The notes: generated from the sequence alone by a model not told the origin. Counted from the stretch's first letter, positions 23,679 to 32,568 are shown. The stretch: DNA of 64,000 nucleotides from an uncultured Kordia sp. (GCF_947496985.1 NZ_CANMEZ010000003.1:496001-560000); one strand, 5' to 3'. Translations and numbers: made by a program.

Positions 23679-24746
23679 TCAATTACTATCTAAATTTGTT
23701 AAAAAAGTAAGTGTATCAACACCATCAGCATAATCATGTAATTCAGGATGTTGCGTTTGTCCAAAAGCGATTTGATTTTCTATGTTTACATCAGCTACAA
23801 TACATTGTATGTTTTCAGCGTCAGCATGTAATTTTTCTTGTAATGAATTTAAATCGTCATAATATTCATAAAAAACAGTTGCAATAGGAGAAGCATATTT
23901 TTCATCTTCTTTAATCATTAAAAAACCATTTTCTAAAATATCAAACAAACTCATTAAATATACAGCTTTATTATAATCATAGTTGTTTGCATATTTTGCA
24001 CTATTCATAACGTCACTTTTGTTGTACATTCCGCCAAAGAAATTTTGAAAATCATAATCTTTTGGAACAAATACTTTAGAAACACTTCTACAACCTAAGC
24101 CGAAATAAGTAAAAATATCGTCGCTTAAATCTGTAAGCTGCGCTGCTGTTTCGTTTCCAGTAAGAATGGCAACAGAATTTCTGTTTTTGCGAATAATATT
24201 GGGTTTGCCTTTAAAATAATATTCAAAATAACGAGCCGTATTGTTACTACCAGTAGCTATAACAGCATCAAATCCTTCTAATTTTTCTTGTGTAAATGTA
24301 ATTTTTCCTTTAAAACTTGGTTCAACATGTTCTAAATATTTAGCTAAGTAGGGAAGTAGATGCTTATCATTTGAAGATTGTTTTACTAATACTTCATGAC
24401 CAGAAATTAACACAGATAAAAAATCATGAAAGCCTACAAGTGGAATATTTCCAGCCATGATGATGGCAACTTTTTTAGTAGAAACACCTTGAAGTTGATA
24501 CTTTTTTGTCCAGTTTTCTAGATTTTCTTGTTGCAATGCTTTTGCCCAATTACCGATAGCAAAGCGAAGATTTTCTTTTGTAAACCAGCGATTACTTTCT
24601 TGTGTAAGCTTAAGTTGATGCTTCATTCCATCAAAAAATGGATCATTAAGATTTATTGAAAAGTCAGGTTGTGGATTTTCGGTTGAAAATTGTGATAAAA
24701 AGTCACCTAATTTTATAAAAGCGTTAATTCTTTCTGCTAAAGCCAT
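23679..24746 (-). CDS. Acyl-CoA reductase (LuxC family)
   Basis: 355 residues. LuxC-type NADPH-dependent acyl-CoA reductase with VAIIMAGNIPLVGFHDFLSVL, a conserved ATGSNNTARYFEYYF block and the catalytic Cys in YFGLGCRSVSK. Such enzymes reduce acyl-CoA to fatty aldehyde. No luxD, luxE or luciferase genes are nearby, so a role in light production is not supported. The divergent ferredoxin gene 138 bases away is a neighbour seen in many Bacteroidota genomes and could supply electrons to linked lipid metabolism. Confidence 0.88.
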   Translation of the reverse strand: MALAERINAFIKLGDFLSQFSTENPQPDFSINLNDPFFDGMKHQLKLTQESNRWFTKENLRFAIGNWAKALQQENLENWTKKYQLQGVSTKKVAIIMAGNIPLVGFHDFLSVLISGHEVLVKQSSNDKHLLPYLAKYLEHVEPSFKGKITFTQEKLEGFDAVIATGSNNTARYFEYYFKGKPNIIRKNRNSVAILTGNETAAQLTDLSDDIFTYFGLGCRSVSKVFVPKDYDFQNFFGGMYNKSDVMNSAKYANNYDYNKAVYLMSLFDILENGFLMIKEDEKYASPIATVFYEYYDDLNSLQEKLHADAENIQCIVADVNIENQIAFGQTQHPELHDYADGVDTLTFLTNLDSN

Positions 24747-24752
24747 CTGAAT

Positions 24753-24783
24753 TTGTTTATGAATAGTTTTGGCGTTATTTTTG
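24753..24783 (+). promoter_or_regulatory. Bacteroidota-type promoter ahead of the ferredoxin gene
   Basis: TTG at 24753-24755 and TATTTTTG at 24776-24783, separated by 20 bases, match the TTG-N17-23-TAnnTTTG pattern described for flavobacteria. The 5' leader to the ferredoxin ATG would be about 95 bases. Confidence 0.5.
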
Positions 24784-24884
24784 TAAAACTAAAATTACAC
24801 CAAAATTTGTTTTTGGCGAATTTATAAAACTTTTACCGCATTAGTGGTAGTTGATAACAAGATTGTAAACGAAAAGAAAAAATA

Positions 24885-25238
24885 ATGGCAATAATTATAA
24901 CTGACGAATGCATCAATTGTGGAGCCTGTGAGCCAGAGTGCCCAAATACAGCTATATATGAAGGAGCAGATGATTGGCGTTATTCTGATGGAACTTCTTT
25001 GAAAGGAAGTGTTGTACTTCCTGATGGAAAAGAAGTGAATGCAGACGAAGCGCAAGAACCAATTTCTGACGAAATTTATTATATATCTCCAGATAAGTGT
25101 ACAGAATGTAAAGGATTTCATGAAGAACCACAATGTGCTGCGGTATGTCCTGTAGACTGTTGTGTACCTGACGAAGATATTGTAGAAACAGAAGAAGAAC
25201 TATTAGGAAAACAAGCCTTTATGCATCCTGAAGGTTAA
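24885..25238 (+). CDS. 4Fe-4S dicluster ferredoxin
   Basis: 117 residues. Two cluster motifs are visible: C9-x2-C12-x2-C15-x3-C19 (CINCGACEPECP) and CTECKGFHEEPQCAAVCP with the long insertion between the second and third cysteines typical of 7Fe/8Fe Alvin-type ferredoxins. A cytosolic low-potential electron carrier. An insertion of about 45 residues separates the two motifs, as in other Bacteroidota homologues. Divergent from the acyl-CoA reductase gene. Confidence 0.9.
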   Translation: MAIIITDECINCGACEPECPNTAIYEGADDWRYSDGTSLKGSVVLPDGKEVNADEAQEPISDEIYYISPDKCTECKGFHEEPQCAAVCPVDCCVPDEDIVETEEELLGKQAFMHPEG

Positions 25239-25303
25239 TTTGTAATTCAGAGTTATGAATTATCAATGTTGAAAAATTAATTTTTTTATACTGAAAAACT
25301 AGA

Positions 25304-25337
25304 AAGCCACTCACGTTACTGTGAAGTGGCTTTTTTG
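25304..25337 (+). terminator. Terminator after the ferredoxin gene
   Basis: Stem GCCACT(T)CAC/GTGAAGTGGC with a one-base bulge, then a T-run. Its outer stem is the same as the terminator at 25731-25770 on the other side of the small peptide gene. Confidence 0.8.
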
Positions 25338-25484
25338 TTATTGATGATTTTGTTTATGTTACAATGGAAAATCTATACTTTAGTTGTGACTTACTTAAAT
25401 TAGATGATTTAAGGTGATATCAGTTGTACATGTGTTTATTTGGTGCTTAAATTGGCATAAATAATTAATTTAAAACTTTATATC

Positions 25485-25658
25485 ATGTTAAAAAACTTGA
25501 AAAATTTAAAAGGCGCAAAAGCAATTTCGAAAAAAGAACAACAACTTATTATTGGAGCTACAGGTACACCATTTAATAATCCAACGTATTTTCAATGTTT
25601 AAGAACTTGTGGTGGTTCTTGTACAGGCTCGGGTAATTGTTATGAGATGGAAAAGTAG
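25485..25658 (+). CDS. Putative RiPP/bacteriocin-like precursor peptide 1
   Basis: 57 residues. A basic, Leu/Lys-rich leader (MLKNLKNLKGAKAISKKEQQ) is followed by LIIGATG, a weak Gly-containing cleavage-like site, and a Cys-rich C-terminal part with four Cys plus several Thr/Ser (FQCLRTCGGSC, GNCYEMEK). The leader matches the KxLxKxEQxxIxG pattern seen in Bacteroidota peptide precursors, as I recall them. No modifying enzyme is adjacent. It is a single gene between two similar terminators and divides the otherwise housekeeping ferredoxin-PUR interval. Confidence 0.65.
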   Translation: MLKNLKNLKGAKAISKKEQQLIIGATGTPFNNPTYFQCLRTCGGSCTGSGNCYEMEK

Positions 25659-25730
25659 TATATGATGAATGTTGATTCATATATGAGGAGTATATGGGTA
25701 ATCTTATATTGAATTAATATTCTATAAAAA

Positions 25731-25770
25731 GCAAAAAGCCACTTATGATAACATAAAAGTGGCTTTTTTT
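25731..25770. terminator. Bidirectional terminator between the peptide and PUR genes
   Basis: Stem GCCACTT...AAGTGGC with A-run on the left and a T7 run on the right. It serves the rightward peptide gene and the leftward PUR gene. Confidence 0.8.
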
Positions 25771-25794
25771 GGTTTTGGGTTGGTTGTTAATTGT

Positions 25795-26172
25795 TTATAT
25801 ATCTTCGAAATTTACATCTGTAAAACTTCCTGAAGCAGCGTCTCCACCTTGATTATCTTCGGTTACATACTCTCTTTTGAAGTCTTTTTGATGACGTTCA
25901 GAAATTACTTCTTCACCTTTTTCATCTACAATATAAGCTGTCATTTCTCCTAATATTTCTGAGAATGCTGCAAAATCTTCTTTGTATAAATAAATTTTGT
26001 GTTTTTTGTAATGGAAAGATCCGTCGTCGTTAGTAAACTTTTTACTTTCAGTAATGGTTAGGTAATAGTCGCCAGCCTTGGTAGCTCTGACATCAAAGAA
26101 ATAAGTTCTCCTTCCTGCCCTCAATACTTTAGAGAAAATTTCTTCTTTCTCTAATAATTCTTTTTCACTCAT
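25795..26172 (-). CDS. PUR family (DUF3276) DNA/RNA-binding protein
   Basis: 125 residues. It matches the single-PUR-domain DUF3276 proteins of Bacteroidota: IFSKVLRAGRRTYFFDVRATKAGDYYLTITESKK and HKIYLYKEDFAAFSEIL, with an acidic disordered tail. Structures of the family show a Pur-alpha-like fold, so nucleic-acid binding is likely, but the cellular role is unknown. Monocistronic, 79 bases upstream of the ABC exporter stop region. Confidence 0.88.
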   Translation of the reverse strand: MSEKELLEKEEIFSKVLRAGRRTYFFDVRATKAGDYYLTITESKKFTNDDGSFHYKKHKIYLYKEDFAAFSEILGEMTAYIVDEKGEEVISERHQKDFKREYVTEDNQGGDAASGSFTDVNFEDI

Positions 26173-26251
26173 AATCCCTTTTTTCTAAAATTTAGTTGTT
26201 TGTTAATCTCCCTCAAAAATGAAAAAAAAAAATTAACTGAACAACAAAATC

Positions 26252-28006
26252 TTACAAATCTTTTTCTGAAAGCTGTTTCAAATAGAGTTCTTTAAAATAG
26301 CCATCTTGTTCTATCAGAGTACTGTAGCTTCCATTTTGAATAATATGTCCGTCATCTAATACAATGATCTTATCTGCATTTTTTGCTGACGAAATTCGAT
26401 GACTTACGATAATTGTTGTTTTATCTTTAGTCATACGTTCAATGTTAGATAAAATTTCTTCTTCTGTTTCGGTGTCAACAGCAGATAAACAATCATCTAG
26501 CAATAATATATTAGGATCTTTTATAACAGCACGTGCAATAGAAACACGTTGTTTTTGTCCACCACTTAAGGTAACACCTCGTTCTCCTAAAATAGTATCA
26601 TAACCTTTTTTGAATCCGATAATGTTTTTATGAACAGACGCAAATTTTGCAGCAGCTGCAACTTCATCATCAGTTGCATCTTCTTTTCCAAACTTGATAT
26701 TATCTTTAATTGTTTCAGAAAACAGAAAAGCATCTTGCGGAACAATACTGATAGCATTTCGTAAACTATTTAAGTTTAACTGTTTTAATGCATTTCCATC
26801 AATTCGAATGCTGCCTTTTTCTATATCATACATTCTACTAATTAAATCTAAAATAGTTGTTTTCCCTGATCCTGTTTTTCCAATAATAGCAAGTGTTTCT
26901 CCAGATTTTAAAGAAAATGAAATGTTTTTTAATGCAGTAATATTTGTATCATCATAGGTAAATGAAACATCTTTAAATTCAATATTTCCAATGATTGGTG
27001 TTATTTCTGTAACTTCATTTTGAATTTCAGGAAGTACTTTTAAAAATTCATTGATACGTTTCTGAGAAACTTCAGCTTGTTGTACAATGGAAGTTACCCA
27101 ACCAATCGTAGCTACAGGCCAAGTAAGCATATTTACATACATAATAAATTCGGCTAGTACACCAAATTCTATCGCGCCATTAATATATTGTTGTCCACCA
27201 ATGTATATTACTAAAATATTACTAGCACCAATCAGTAAAATCATCATTGGAAAAAACCAAGCATTTACTTTTACCAAATCCATACTTTTTTGCTTTCCTT
27301 CAATTGCCATAGCGTTAAAGGTTTGTTTGGTTTGTGGTTCTATTCCGTATGCTTTTATCACAGAAACACCTGAAAAAGATTCTTGTGTAAATGTGGATAA
27401 TTTTGAAAGAAACTGTTGTACAATAGCGCTTCGTTTTTGAATGGCTTTACTTAATTTGTAAATTAAAAATGATAATATTGGAAGTGGAACTAAGGTATAA
27501 ATAGCAACTTTTGGAGCTGTAATAAACATTAACGGAATTAAACAAGCAAATAGCGTGATTGTACGAATACTATACATAATTGCTGGTCCAGCATACATAC
27601 GAACCTTTCCAACATCTTCACTAATACGATTCATTAAATCACCTGTACGGTTCTTTTTGTAAAAATTAGTAGACAGGTTTTGATATTGCTGATATACTTC
27701 ATTCTTTAAATCATATTCTACATAGCGTGAAATATTGATAATAGTTTGTCGCATTAAAAAAGTAAAAAAACTTGCCAAAGCAGCGGCACCTATCAAAATT
27801 AAGATATTCATAAATAACTCATCTTCCACAAATGCGATATCTGTAATTTCTTTTTGAATGTATTTATCGACTACTGTAAGTGAGTTTCCAATAAGTTTTG
27901 GGGCAAAAAGTGCAAAAATTTGTGCAATAACTGTAATTAATATTCCTAAAAGTAAGCGTCCTTTATACTTTGCAAAATATTTATTTAAATACTGTAATTC
28001 TTTCAT
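26252..28006 (-). CDS. ABC exporter, fused permease and ATPase (MsbA/MdlB-like)
   Basis: 584 residues. Six membrane helices in the N-terminal ~320 residues and an ATPase domain with Walker A GKTGSGKTT, Q-loop (VPQDAFLF), signature LSGGQKQR, Walker B ILLLDDCLSAVD and H-loop SHR. It should act as a homodimer or heterodimer exporting lipids, drugs or peptides. The substrate is not readable. There is no N-terminal C39 peptidase domain, so it is not a leader-cleaving peptide exporter for the nearby precursor genes. Confidence 0.9.
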   Translation of the reverse strand: MKELQYLNKYFAKYKGRLLLGILITVIAQIFALFAPKLIGNSLTVVDKYIQKEITDIAFVEDELFMNILILIGAAALASFFTFLMRQTIINISRYVEYDLKNEVYQQYQNLSTNFYKKNRTGDLMNRISEDVGKVRMYAGPAIMYSIRTITLFACLIPLMFITAPKVAIYTLVPLPILSFLIYKLSKAIQKRSAIVQQFLSKLSTFTQESFSGVSVIKAYGIEPQTKQTFNAMAIEGKQKSMDLVKVNAWFFPMMILLIGASNILVIYIGGQQYINGAIEFGVLAEFIMYVNMLTWPVATIGWVTSIVQQAEVSQKRINEFLKVLPEIQNEVTEITPIIGNIEFKDVSFTYDDTNITALKNISFSLKSGETLAIIGKTGSGKTTILDLISRMYDIEKGSIRIDGNALKQLNLNSLRNAISIVPQDAFLFSETIKDNIKFGKEDATDDEVAAAAKFASVHKNIIGFKKGYDTILGERGVTLSGGQKQRVSIARAVIKDPNILLLDDCLSAVDTETEEEILSNIERMTKDKTTIIVSHRISSAKNADKIIVLDDGHIIQNGSYSTLIEQDGYFKELYLKQLSEKDL

Positions 28007-28072
28007 TTTCCTAAATTAGCAAGGGTTTTCTTTGAATTCTTTTGAAAAATATTCATTTTAACAACAAGTTTA

Positions 28073-28102
28073 TTGCATATTTTTTAATTATCACTATTTT
28101 TG
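28073..28102 (+). promoter_or_regulatory. Promoter of the amino-acid dehydrogenase gene
   Basis: TTG at 28073-28075, 19 bases, then TATTTTTG at 28095-28102: an exact match to TTG-N17-23-TAnnTTTG. The ATG at 28144 would have a leader of about 35 bases. Confidence 0.65.
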
Positions 28103-28143
28103 CACTCTATTTTTTATAGATAGTATAATCTAATATAATATAC

Positions 28144-29247
28144 ATGGTTACAGACGTTATACACATAAATGAATTACACAAGGTAGATCCAGTATTTGGT
28201 CAGTTATCTTTTGATAACCACGAACAAGTTGTTTTTTGTAATGACAAAGATACAGGATTAAAAGCAATAATAGGAATACATAACACAGTTTTAGGACCTG
28301 CTTTGGGAGGAACCCGAATGTGGCAATATAAGAATGAATGGGAAGCCCTAAATGATGTACTTCGTTTATCACGTGGAATGACGTTTAAATCAGCAATAAC
28401 AGGTTTAAATCTTGGTGGGGGAAAAGCGGTTATTATTGGAGACGCTAAAACACAAAAGACTCCTGAATTAATGAAAAGATTTGGTGAGTTTGTACATTCA
28501 TTAAGTGGACGTTACATTACTGCAGAAGATATAGGAATGGAAACTGCTGATATGGATTTAGTACGAGATGTAACTCCATACGTAACTGGAATTTCAGAAT
28601 CAAGAGGTGGTGCAGGAAATCCTTCACCTATTACTGCATACGGAGTTTTTATGGGAATGAAAGCTGCTGCTAAATATAAATTTGGTTCAGATGTTTTAGA
28701 AGATAAAAAAGTATACGTTCAAGGAATTGGACATGTTGGAGAAGCATTGGTGGAGCATTTGTCTAACGAAGGTGCAAAAGTAATTATTGCCGACATTAAT
28801 GAAGAACGTTTACAAGTAGTAAGCAAAGCATACGGAGCCGAAATTTACAGAGGTGAAGATATTTATTCAGAAGAAATGGATATTTATGCACCTTGTGCTT
28901 TAGGAGCAACTATAAATGATAATAGTATTAACAAGCTAAAAGCAAAGGTAATTGCCGGGGCAGCTAACAATCAATTAGCAGACGAAGTAAAACACGGAGC
29001 TATGTTACGTGAAAGAGAAATTGCTTACGCGCCAGACTTCTTAATTAACGCAGGAGGAATCATTAACGTATACGCTGAGTTGGAAGGATATGGGAAAACA
29101 GAGATTATGCGTAAAACCGAAAATATCTACAATACAACTTTAGAAATATTTACACATTCAGAAGTAAATAATTCTACAACACACAATTCTGCATTAAACA
29201 TTGCATTAGATAGAATAGAAGCTAGAAAAAAAGAAGCTAATAAATAG
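28144..29247 (+). CDS. Glu/Leu/Phe/Val dehydrogenase family, probably leucine dehydrogenase
   Basis: 367 residues, the length of leucine/valine dehydrogenases. Visible motifs include GPALGGTRMW, the substrate/catalytic lysine in LNLGGGKAVIIGDAK and the NAD-binding GIGHVGEALVEHL. It deaminates a branched-chain or aromatic amino acid to the 2-oxo acid with NAD+. Chain length and the GGGKAVI motif favour leucine/valine over glutamate as substrate. It has its own promoter box and terminator-like hairpin. Confidence 0.88.
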   Translation: MVTDVIHINELHKVDPVFGQLSFDNHEQVVFCNDKDTGLKAIIGIHNTVLGPALGGTRMWQYKNEWEALNDVLRLSRGMTFKSAITGLNLGGGKAVIIGDAKTQKTPELMKRFGEFVHSLSGRYITAEDIGMETADMDLVRDVTPYVTGISESRGGAGNPSPITAYGVFMGMKAAAKYKFGSDVLEDKKVYVQGIGHVGEALVEHLSNEGAKVIIADINEERLQVVSKAYGAEIYRGEDIYSEEMDIYAPCALGATINDNSINKLKAKVIAGAANNQLADEVKHGAMLREREIAYAPDFLINAGGIINVYAELEGYGKTEIMRKTENIYNTTLEIFTHSEVNNSTTHNSALNIALDRIEARKKEANK

Positions 29248-29279
29248 TTACTTTATTCAAAATAATTATATTTTTGCGG

Positions 29280-29313
29280 GGCGAAAGGATGTAATCTTTT
29301 CGCCTTTCATTTT
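29280..29313 (+). terminator. Hairpin after the dehydrogenase gene (terminator or 5'-leader structure)
   Basis: An 11-bp stem GGCGAAAGGAT/ATCTTTTCGCC (one G-U pair) with a three-base loop, then a T-rich tract. A TAnnTTTG box (29269-29276) sits immediately before it, so it could instead be the 5' end of the nusB transcript. Confidence 0.55.
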
Positions 29314-29432
29314 GGTGAAACTTAAGCTTTGTAAAGAGATATACATAAAGTTATAAGTTGAACTAATTTTGCTAGAAAGTACTATTGCAATGAAATATCA
29401 TTTTATTATATACAATTAAAGTTCTTACTTAG

Positions 29433-30374
29433 ATGCTAACAAGAAGACATATTCGAGTTAAAGTAATGCAGTCCATATATGCATTGTCACAATCACAAAG
29501 TGATCAAGTTGATAAAGAATTGAAGTTTATCAATATGAGTATTGCGAATATGCATGATTTATATATACTTACACTAGATTTATTTGTAAAATTAAGTGAG
29601 TATGCAGCGAATCAACTTGCGCTTTCGCAGAAAAAATACTTAGCGACTTCAGAAGATAAAAACCCAAATAGAAAGTTTATTCAAAATGCAATCATTCGTC
29701 ATTTAGTTGAAAATGAAGAATTAAAAGAAGCATTAAATAATAGAAATTTAAACGATTGGGAATTAAACGATGAATACATTCGTGTTATTTTTGATGCAAT
29801 GGTTGCAAGTGATTTGTATAAAAAATACATGGCAGCAACAGAGACAAACTATGATTTAGACAAAGCCTTTGTTGCAAAGTTATTCTCAGAAGTAATTGCA
29901 CCAAATGAGAAATTATACGAATACTTTGAAGATCAAAAACTTACTTGGCTAGATGATATTCCAGTAATTAATACATTGATTTTAAAATCAATAAAGCAAT
30001 CTAGAAAAGGAAAGGAAAAAATCTTTTTGTCAGAATTATATAAAGATGATGAAGATCGTCAATTTGTGAAAGATTTATTCACGAAGACAGTATTAAATGA
30101 TGAAATGTTAACTGCTGAAATTCAGGGAAAAACACCAAACTGGGATAAAGACAGAATCGCAAACTTGGACTTGATTGTCTTAAAAATGGCAATTTGTGAA
30201 TTTTTAAAATTCCCTTCAATTCCTGCAAAAGTGACTATAAATGAATATATTGAGCTCGCTAAAGAATATTCTACATCGAAAAGTAGTATGTTTGTAAACG
30301 GGATTCTTGATAAATTGATTAAAGAATACAAAAAAGAAAATAAGTTAAATAAAATCGGTCGCGGTTTGATGTAA
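29433..30374 (+). CDS. nusB: Transcription antitermination factor NusB
   Basis: 313 residues, the long Bacteroidota form. The start MLTRRHIRVKVMQSIYAL and the C-terminal NusB core (KDRIANLDLIVLKMAICEFLKFPSIPAKVTINEYIELAKEYSTSKSS, here quoted in pieces by motif: IPAKVTINEYIELAKEYS) are diagnostic. The extra N-terminal half is usual in this phylum. It acts with NusE in rRNA antitermination. It is followed by a DUF1573 lipoprotein gene and yajC in an order common in flavobacteria. Confidence 0.9.
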   Translation: MLTRRHIRVKVMQSIYALSQSQSDQVDKELKFINMSIANMHDLYILTLDLFVKLSEYAANQLALSQKKYLATSEDKNPNRKFIQNAIIRHLVENEELKEALNNRNLNDWELNDEYIRVIFDAMVASDLYKKYMAATETNYDLDKAFVAKLFSEVIAPNEKLYEYFEDQKLTWLDDIPVINTLILKSIKQSRKGKEKIFLSELYKDDEDRQFVKDLFTKTVLNDEMLTAEIQGKTPNWDKDRIANLDLIVLKMAICEFLKFPSIPAKVTINEYIELAKEYSTSKSSMFVNGILDKLIKEYKKENKLNKIGRGLM

Positions 30375-30420
30375 CGAAAACAATTATTAAATTTACCATA
30401 TCTAAATTTTAAACACTATT

Positions 30421-31005
30421 ATGATCAGAAAAGGATTTATACTATTAGGAGCTATGTCGCTTGTCTTATTCACATCATGTAAAGACGACGCATCAAAAAA
30501 AGTAAAAAGTGAGAACGTTGCAGAAGCAGCAGAAAGAGATGCACAATCAAAGAATTTTGCAGCAATGACGTTTGACAAAACGGAGCATGACTTTGGTAAA
30601 ATTAACGAAGGAGACCAAGTTGAAACTACATTTAAGTTTACAAATACTGGATCAACACCTTTATTAATTACAAATATTAAAGGAAGTTGTGGTTGTACAG
30701 TTCCTAACGATTGGCCAAGAGAACCTATCGCACCTGGAGCAGAAGGGCAGTTTACTGTAAAGTATAACTCTACTAACAAGCCAAACCTTAAAACAAATAC
30801 AGTTACGGTTACAGCGAATACTGAAAAAGGTAGAGAAATTGTTCGTATCAAGGCATTTGCAAACCCTAACCCTGAGTTAGAAGCTAAAAGAGCTAAAGCA
30901 GCACTTGAGAGAGAAGCTAGAATGAAAGCGCAACAAGAAGCACAACAAAAAGCAGCAGCTACTAAGAAAGCAGCAGCAGCAAAAACCGAAGGGCATAATC
31001 ACTAA
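30421..31005 (+). CDS. DUF1573 lipoprotein
   Basis: 194 residues. Lipoprotein signal with FTSC lipobox (Cys near residue 20). The single Ig-like DUF1573 domain has the hallmarks DFGKINEGDQVETTFKF and the GSCGCTVP motif. The C-terminus is a long Ala/Lys/Glu/Gln-rich helix ending EGHNH. Located in the cell envelope, function unknown. One base separates its stop from the yajC start, so the two are translated from one transcript. Confidence 0.88.
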   Translation: MIRKGFILLGAMSLVLFTSCKDDASKKVKSENVAEAAERDAQSKNFAAMTFDKTEHDFGKINEGDQVETTFKFTNTGSTPLLITNIKGSCGCTVPNDWPREPIAPGAEGQFTVKYNSTNKPNLKTNTVTVTANTEKGREIVRIKAFANPNPELEAKRAKAALEREARMKAQQEAQQKAAATKKAAAAKTEGHNH

Positions 31006-31006
31006 A

Positions 31007-31294
31007 ATGGAAGGAATTTTACAGCAATGGCCTTTATTATTAATGGTGGTAGTCGTATACTTTTTTATACTATCGCCTAGTATTAAACGTCAAAAGAAGG
31101 AGAAAAACTTTATGACTTCTATCAAAAAAGGTGATCGTGTGATTACTAAAAGTGGAATTCATGGAAAAATAGTCGAACTCAATGATAAAGACAATACCTG
31201 TGTTATTGAAACTGGTGCCGGGAAAATTAAATTTGAACGCGCAGCACTTTCAGCAGATGCAACATTGAGAGTCAATACTCCTGAAAAAAAATAA
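31007..31294 (+). CDS. yajC: Preprotein translocase subunit YajC
   Basis: 95 residues with one N-terminal membrane helix (LLLMVVVVYFFILSPSIKRQKKE) and the conserved KKGDRVITKSGIHGKIVELND cytosolic domain. YajC associates with SecDF in the inner membrane. In many flavobacteria the coaE gene follows; here a strong terminator and an unrelated ORF do. Confidence 0.92.
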   Translation: MEGILQQWPLLLMVVVVYFFILSPSIKRQKKEKNFMTSIKKGDRVITKSGIHGKIVELNDKDNTCVIETGAGKIKFERAALSADATLRVNTPEKK

Positions 31295-31314
31295 ATACGC
31301 TTATTAAGCATATA

Positions 31315-31350
31315 TGGAAAAGCATCGTGAAAACGATGCTTTTTTGTTTT
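31315..31350 (+). terminator. Terminator of the nusB-DUF1573-yajC transcript
   Basis: Stem AGCATCGT/ACGATGCT (31321-31328, 31333-31340) with loop gaaa and T-run. Confidence 0.88.
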
Positions 31351-31409
31351 ATGTTATTTTCAGAAAAAGCTTAACTTTAGAAGTATATTAATTAAAGTAG
31401 GATAGTTAT

Positions 31410-31910
31410 ATGAAGATAAATATTGATCTCGATTCTTTGAATTTTGTAAAAAGCATAACTGGCTTATTGGAGAAGTCTTACAACAAAATTACAAACCTCC
31501 AGAAAAAGAATAAACTAAATGCTATTGCAAATCAAATTTCTCGTTTGGTAATACATAAAACTAAATATATAGCTGTTTTAAAACAGGTGGTTTCGTCAGG
31601 GGAAGAAGAAGTTGATTTATATGCTATAAACTCAGCTATTGCAATAGCTGAGAAAGATACAGCAAAATTAAATGAGATGTTAGAAGCATATGATTTAGAC
31701 GCTTCAAAATATACATTTTCATTAAAACACGGTTTAGAAAAGTTAACCATGCTAAAACAAATTAAGCTAAATGAACTTAAAGAAGTTATTTCAAATAATC
31801 ATTCAACATCTATCGATTTAGATAATATGATTAAAGAATTAACATCTTTTGAAGATAAATGGATTGCTTTAGGAAAAGAAATTGACGTATTTATAGAAAA
31901 AAAATTATAA
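31410..31910 (+). CDS. All-helical protein of unknown function
   Basis: 166 residues, predicted wholly alpha-helical, rich in Lys, Glu, Leu and Ile with heptad-like spacing (for example LEKLTMLKQIKLNELKEV). No signal peptide or membrane segment, no Cys, no recognised domain. It sits between the yajC terminator and a convergent gene. It may be a lineage-specific cytosolic protein. Confidence 0.55.
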   Translation: MKINIDLDSLNFVKSITGLLEKSYNKITNLQKKNKLNAIANQISRLVIHKTKYIAVLKQVVSSGEEEVDLYAINSAIAIAEKDTAKLNEMLEAYDLDASKYTFSLKHGLEKLTMLKQIKLNELKEVISNNHSTSIDLDNMIKELTSFEDKWIALGKEIDVFIEKKL

Positions 31911-31948
31911 GGAGAGTATAAAATAAAAGTAAAAATAAGTTACAAAAA

Positions 31949-32545
31949 CTAGCGATACTTATCATTTAAACCTTTTCCTTCCAGAATCATAGGAACAATT
32001 TTTTTCAAACGACTTTCTTTAGTAGCTGCTCTTTTTGCTGTAGCAATATGTTCTGCATATTCTTTTTGTTTGTAATTGGATAATGCTTCAAAGGCAGTTT
32101 TTAAACTAGTATTTGTATCTAACGCACTTTTTAATTCATCTGGTATAATAAATTCAGTGCTTTTTTTCTTCATAAGAACCGTTTTTCCTGCTTTTTTATA
32201 CGCAAGAGTTTCATCTATATAGGTTTGTATTAAAGACTCAGAAACAGTATCAGAATCCATAAACTTCCAATGACGCATGGCTTGTGTTTTTCCTTCTTGC
32301 ACATTTACTAAAACATTTGCTTCATCTTTCAATAAAGCTCCTTGAAAAAACCACAAACTTATATGTGTTTTAAACGCGCCTAAACCAAGCAAGTTTTTTC
32401 CATCTATCATATATACAGGTAAACTCCATTTGAAACCTTCTTCAAAATCTGGGTTTTTAAGAATAATACTTCGTAGCAAGCGTAACTTGTCTTCCCATTG
32501 CGGGAAACTTGAAATATAAGATTCGACAGAAGTATATTTTTTCAT
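31949..32545 (-). CDS. YdeI/OmdA-like protein with DUF1801 fold
   Basis: 198 residues. The N-terminal half fits DUF1801 (SSFPQWEDKLRLLRSIIL, EGFKWSLPVYMIDGKNLLGLGAFKTHISLWFFQGA). The C-terminal half fits the bacteriocin-protection/OmdA-type domain (IPDELKSALDTNTSLKTAFEALSNYKQKEYAEHIATAKR, recognisable by FEALSNYKQKEY). Proteins of this kind are cytosolic, sometimes linked to antimicrobial resistance, but without known biochemistry. Confidence 0.8.
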   Translation of the reverse strand: MKKYTSVESYISSFPQWEDKLRLLRSIILKNPDFEEGFKWSLPVYMIDGKNLLGLGAFKTHISLWFFQGALLKDEANVLVNVQEGKTQAMRHWKFMDSDTVSESLIQTYIDETLAYKKAGKTVLMKKKSTEFIIPDELKSALDTNTSLKTAFEALSNYKQKEYAEHIATAKRAATKESRLKKIVPMILEGKGLNDKYR

Positions 32546-32568
32546 GATCTTTAAGTTTAGACTAAAAT

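Noticed and set aside
23679-25238. LuxC as part of a light-producing lux operon
   Set aside because: No luxD, luxE, luxA or luxB gene is present; LuxC-type reductases beside ferredoxins are common in non-luminous Bacteroidota.
26252-28006. ABC exporter as dedicated peptide-leader-cleaving transporter for the precursor peptides
   Set aside because: No N-terminal C39 peptidase domain, and the gene lies in conserved housekeeping surroundings.
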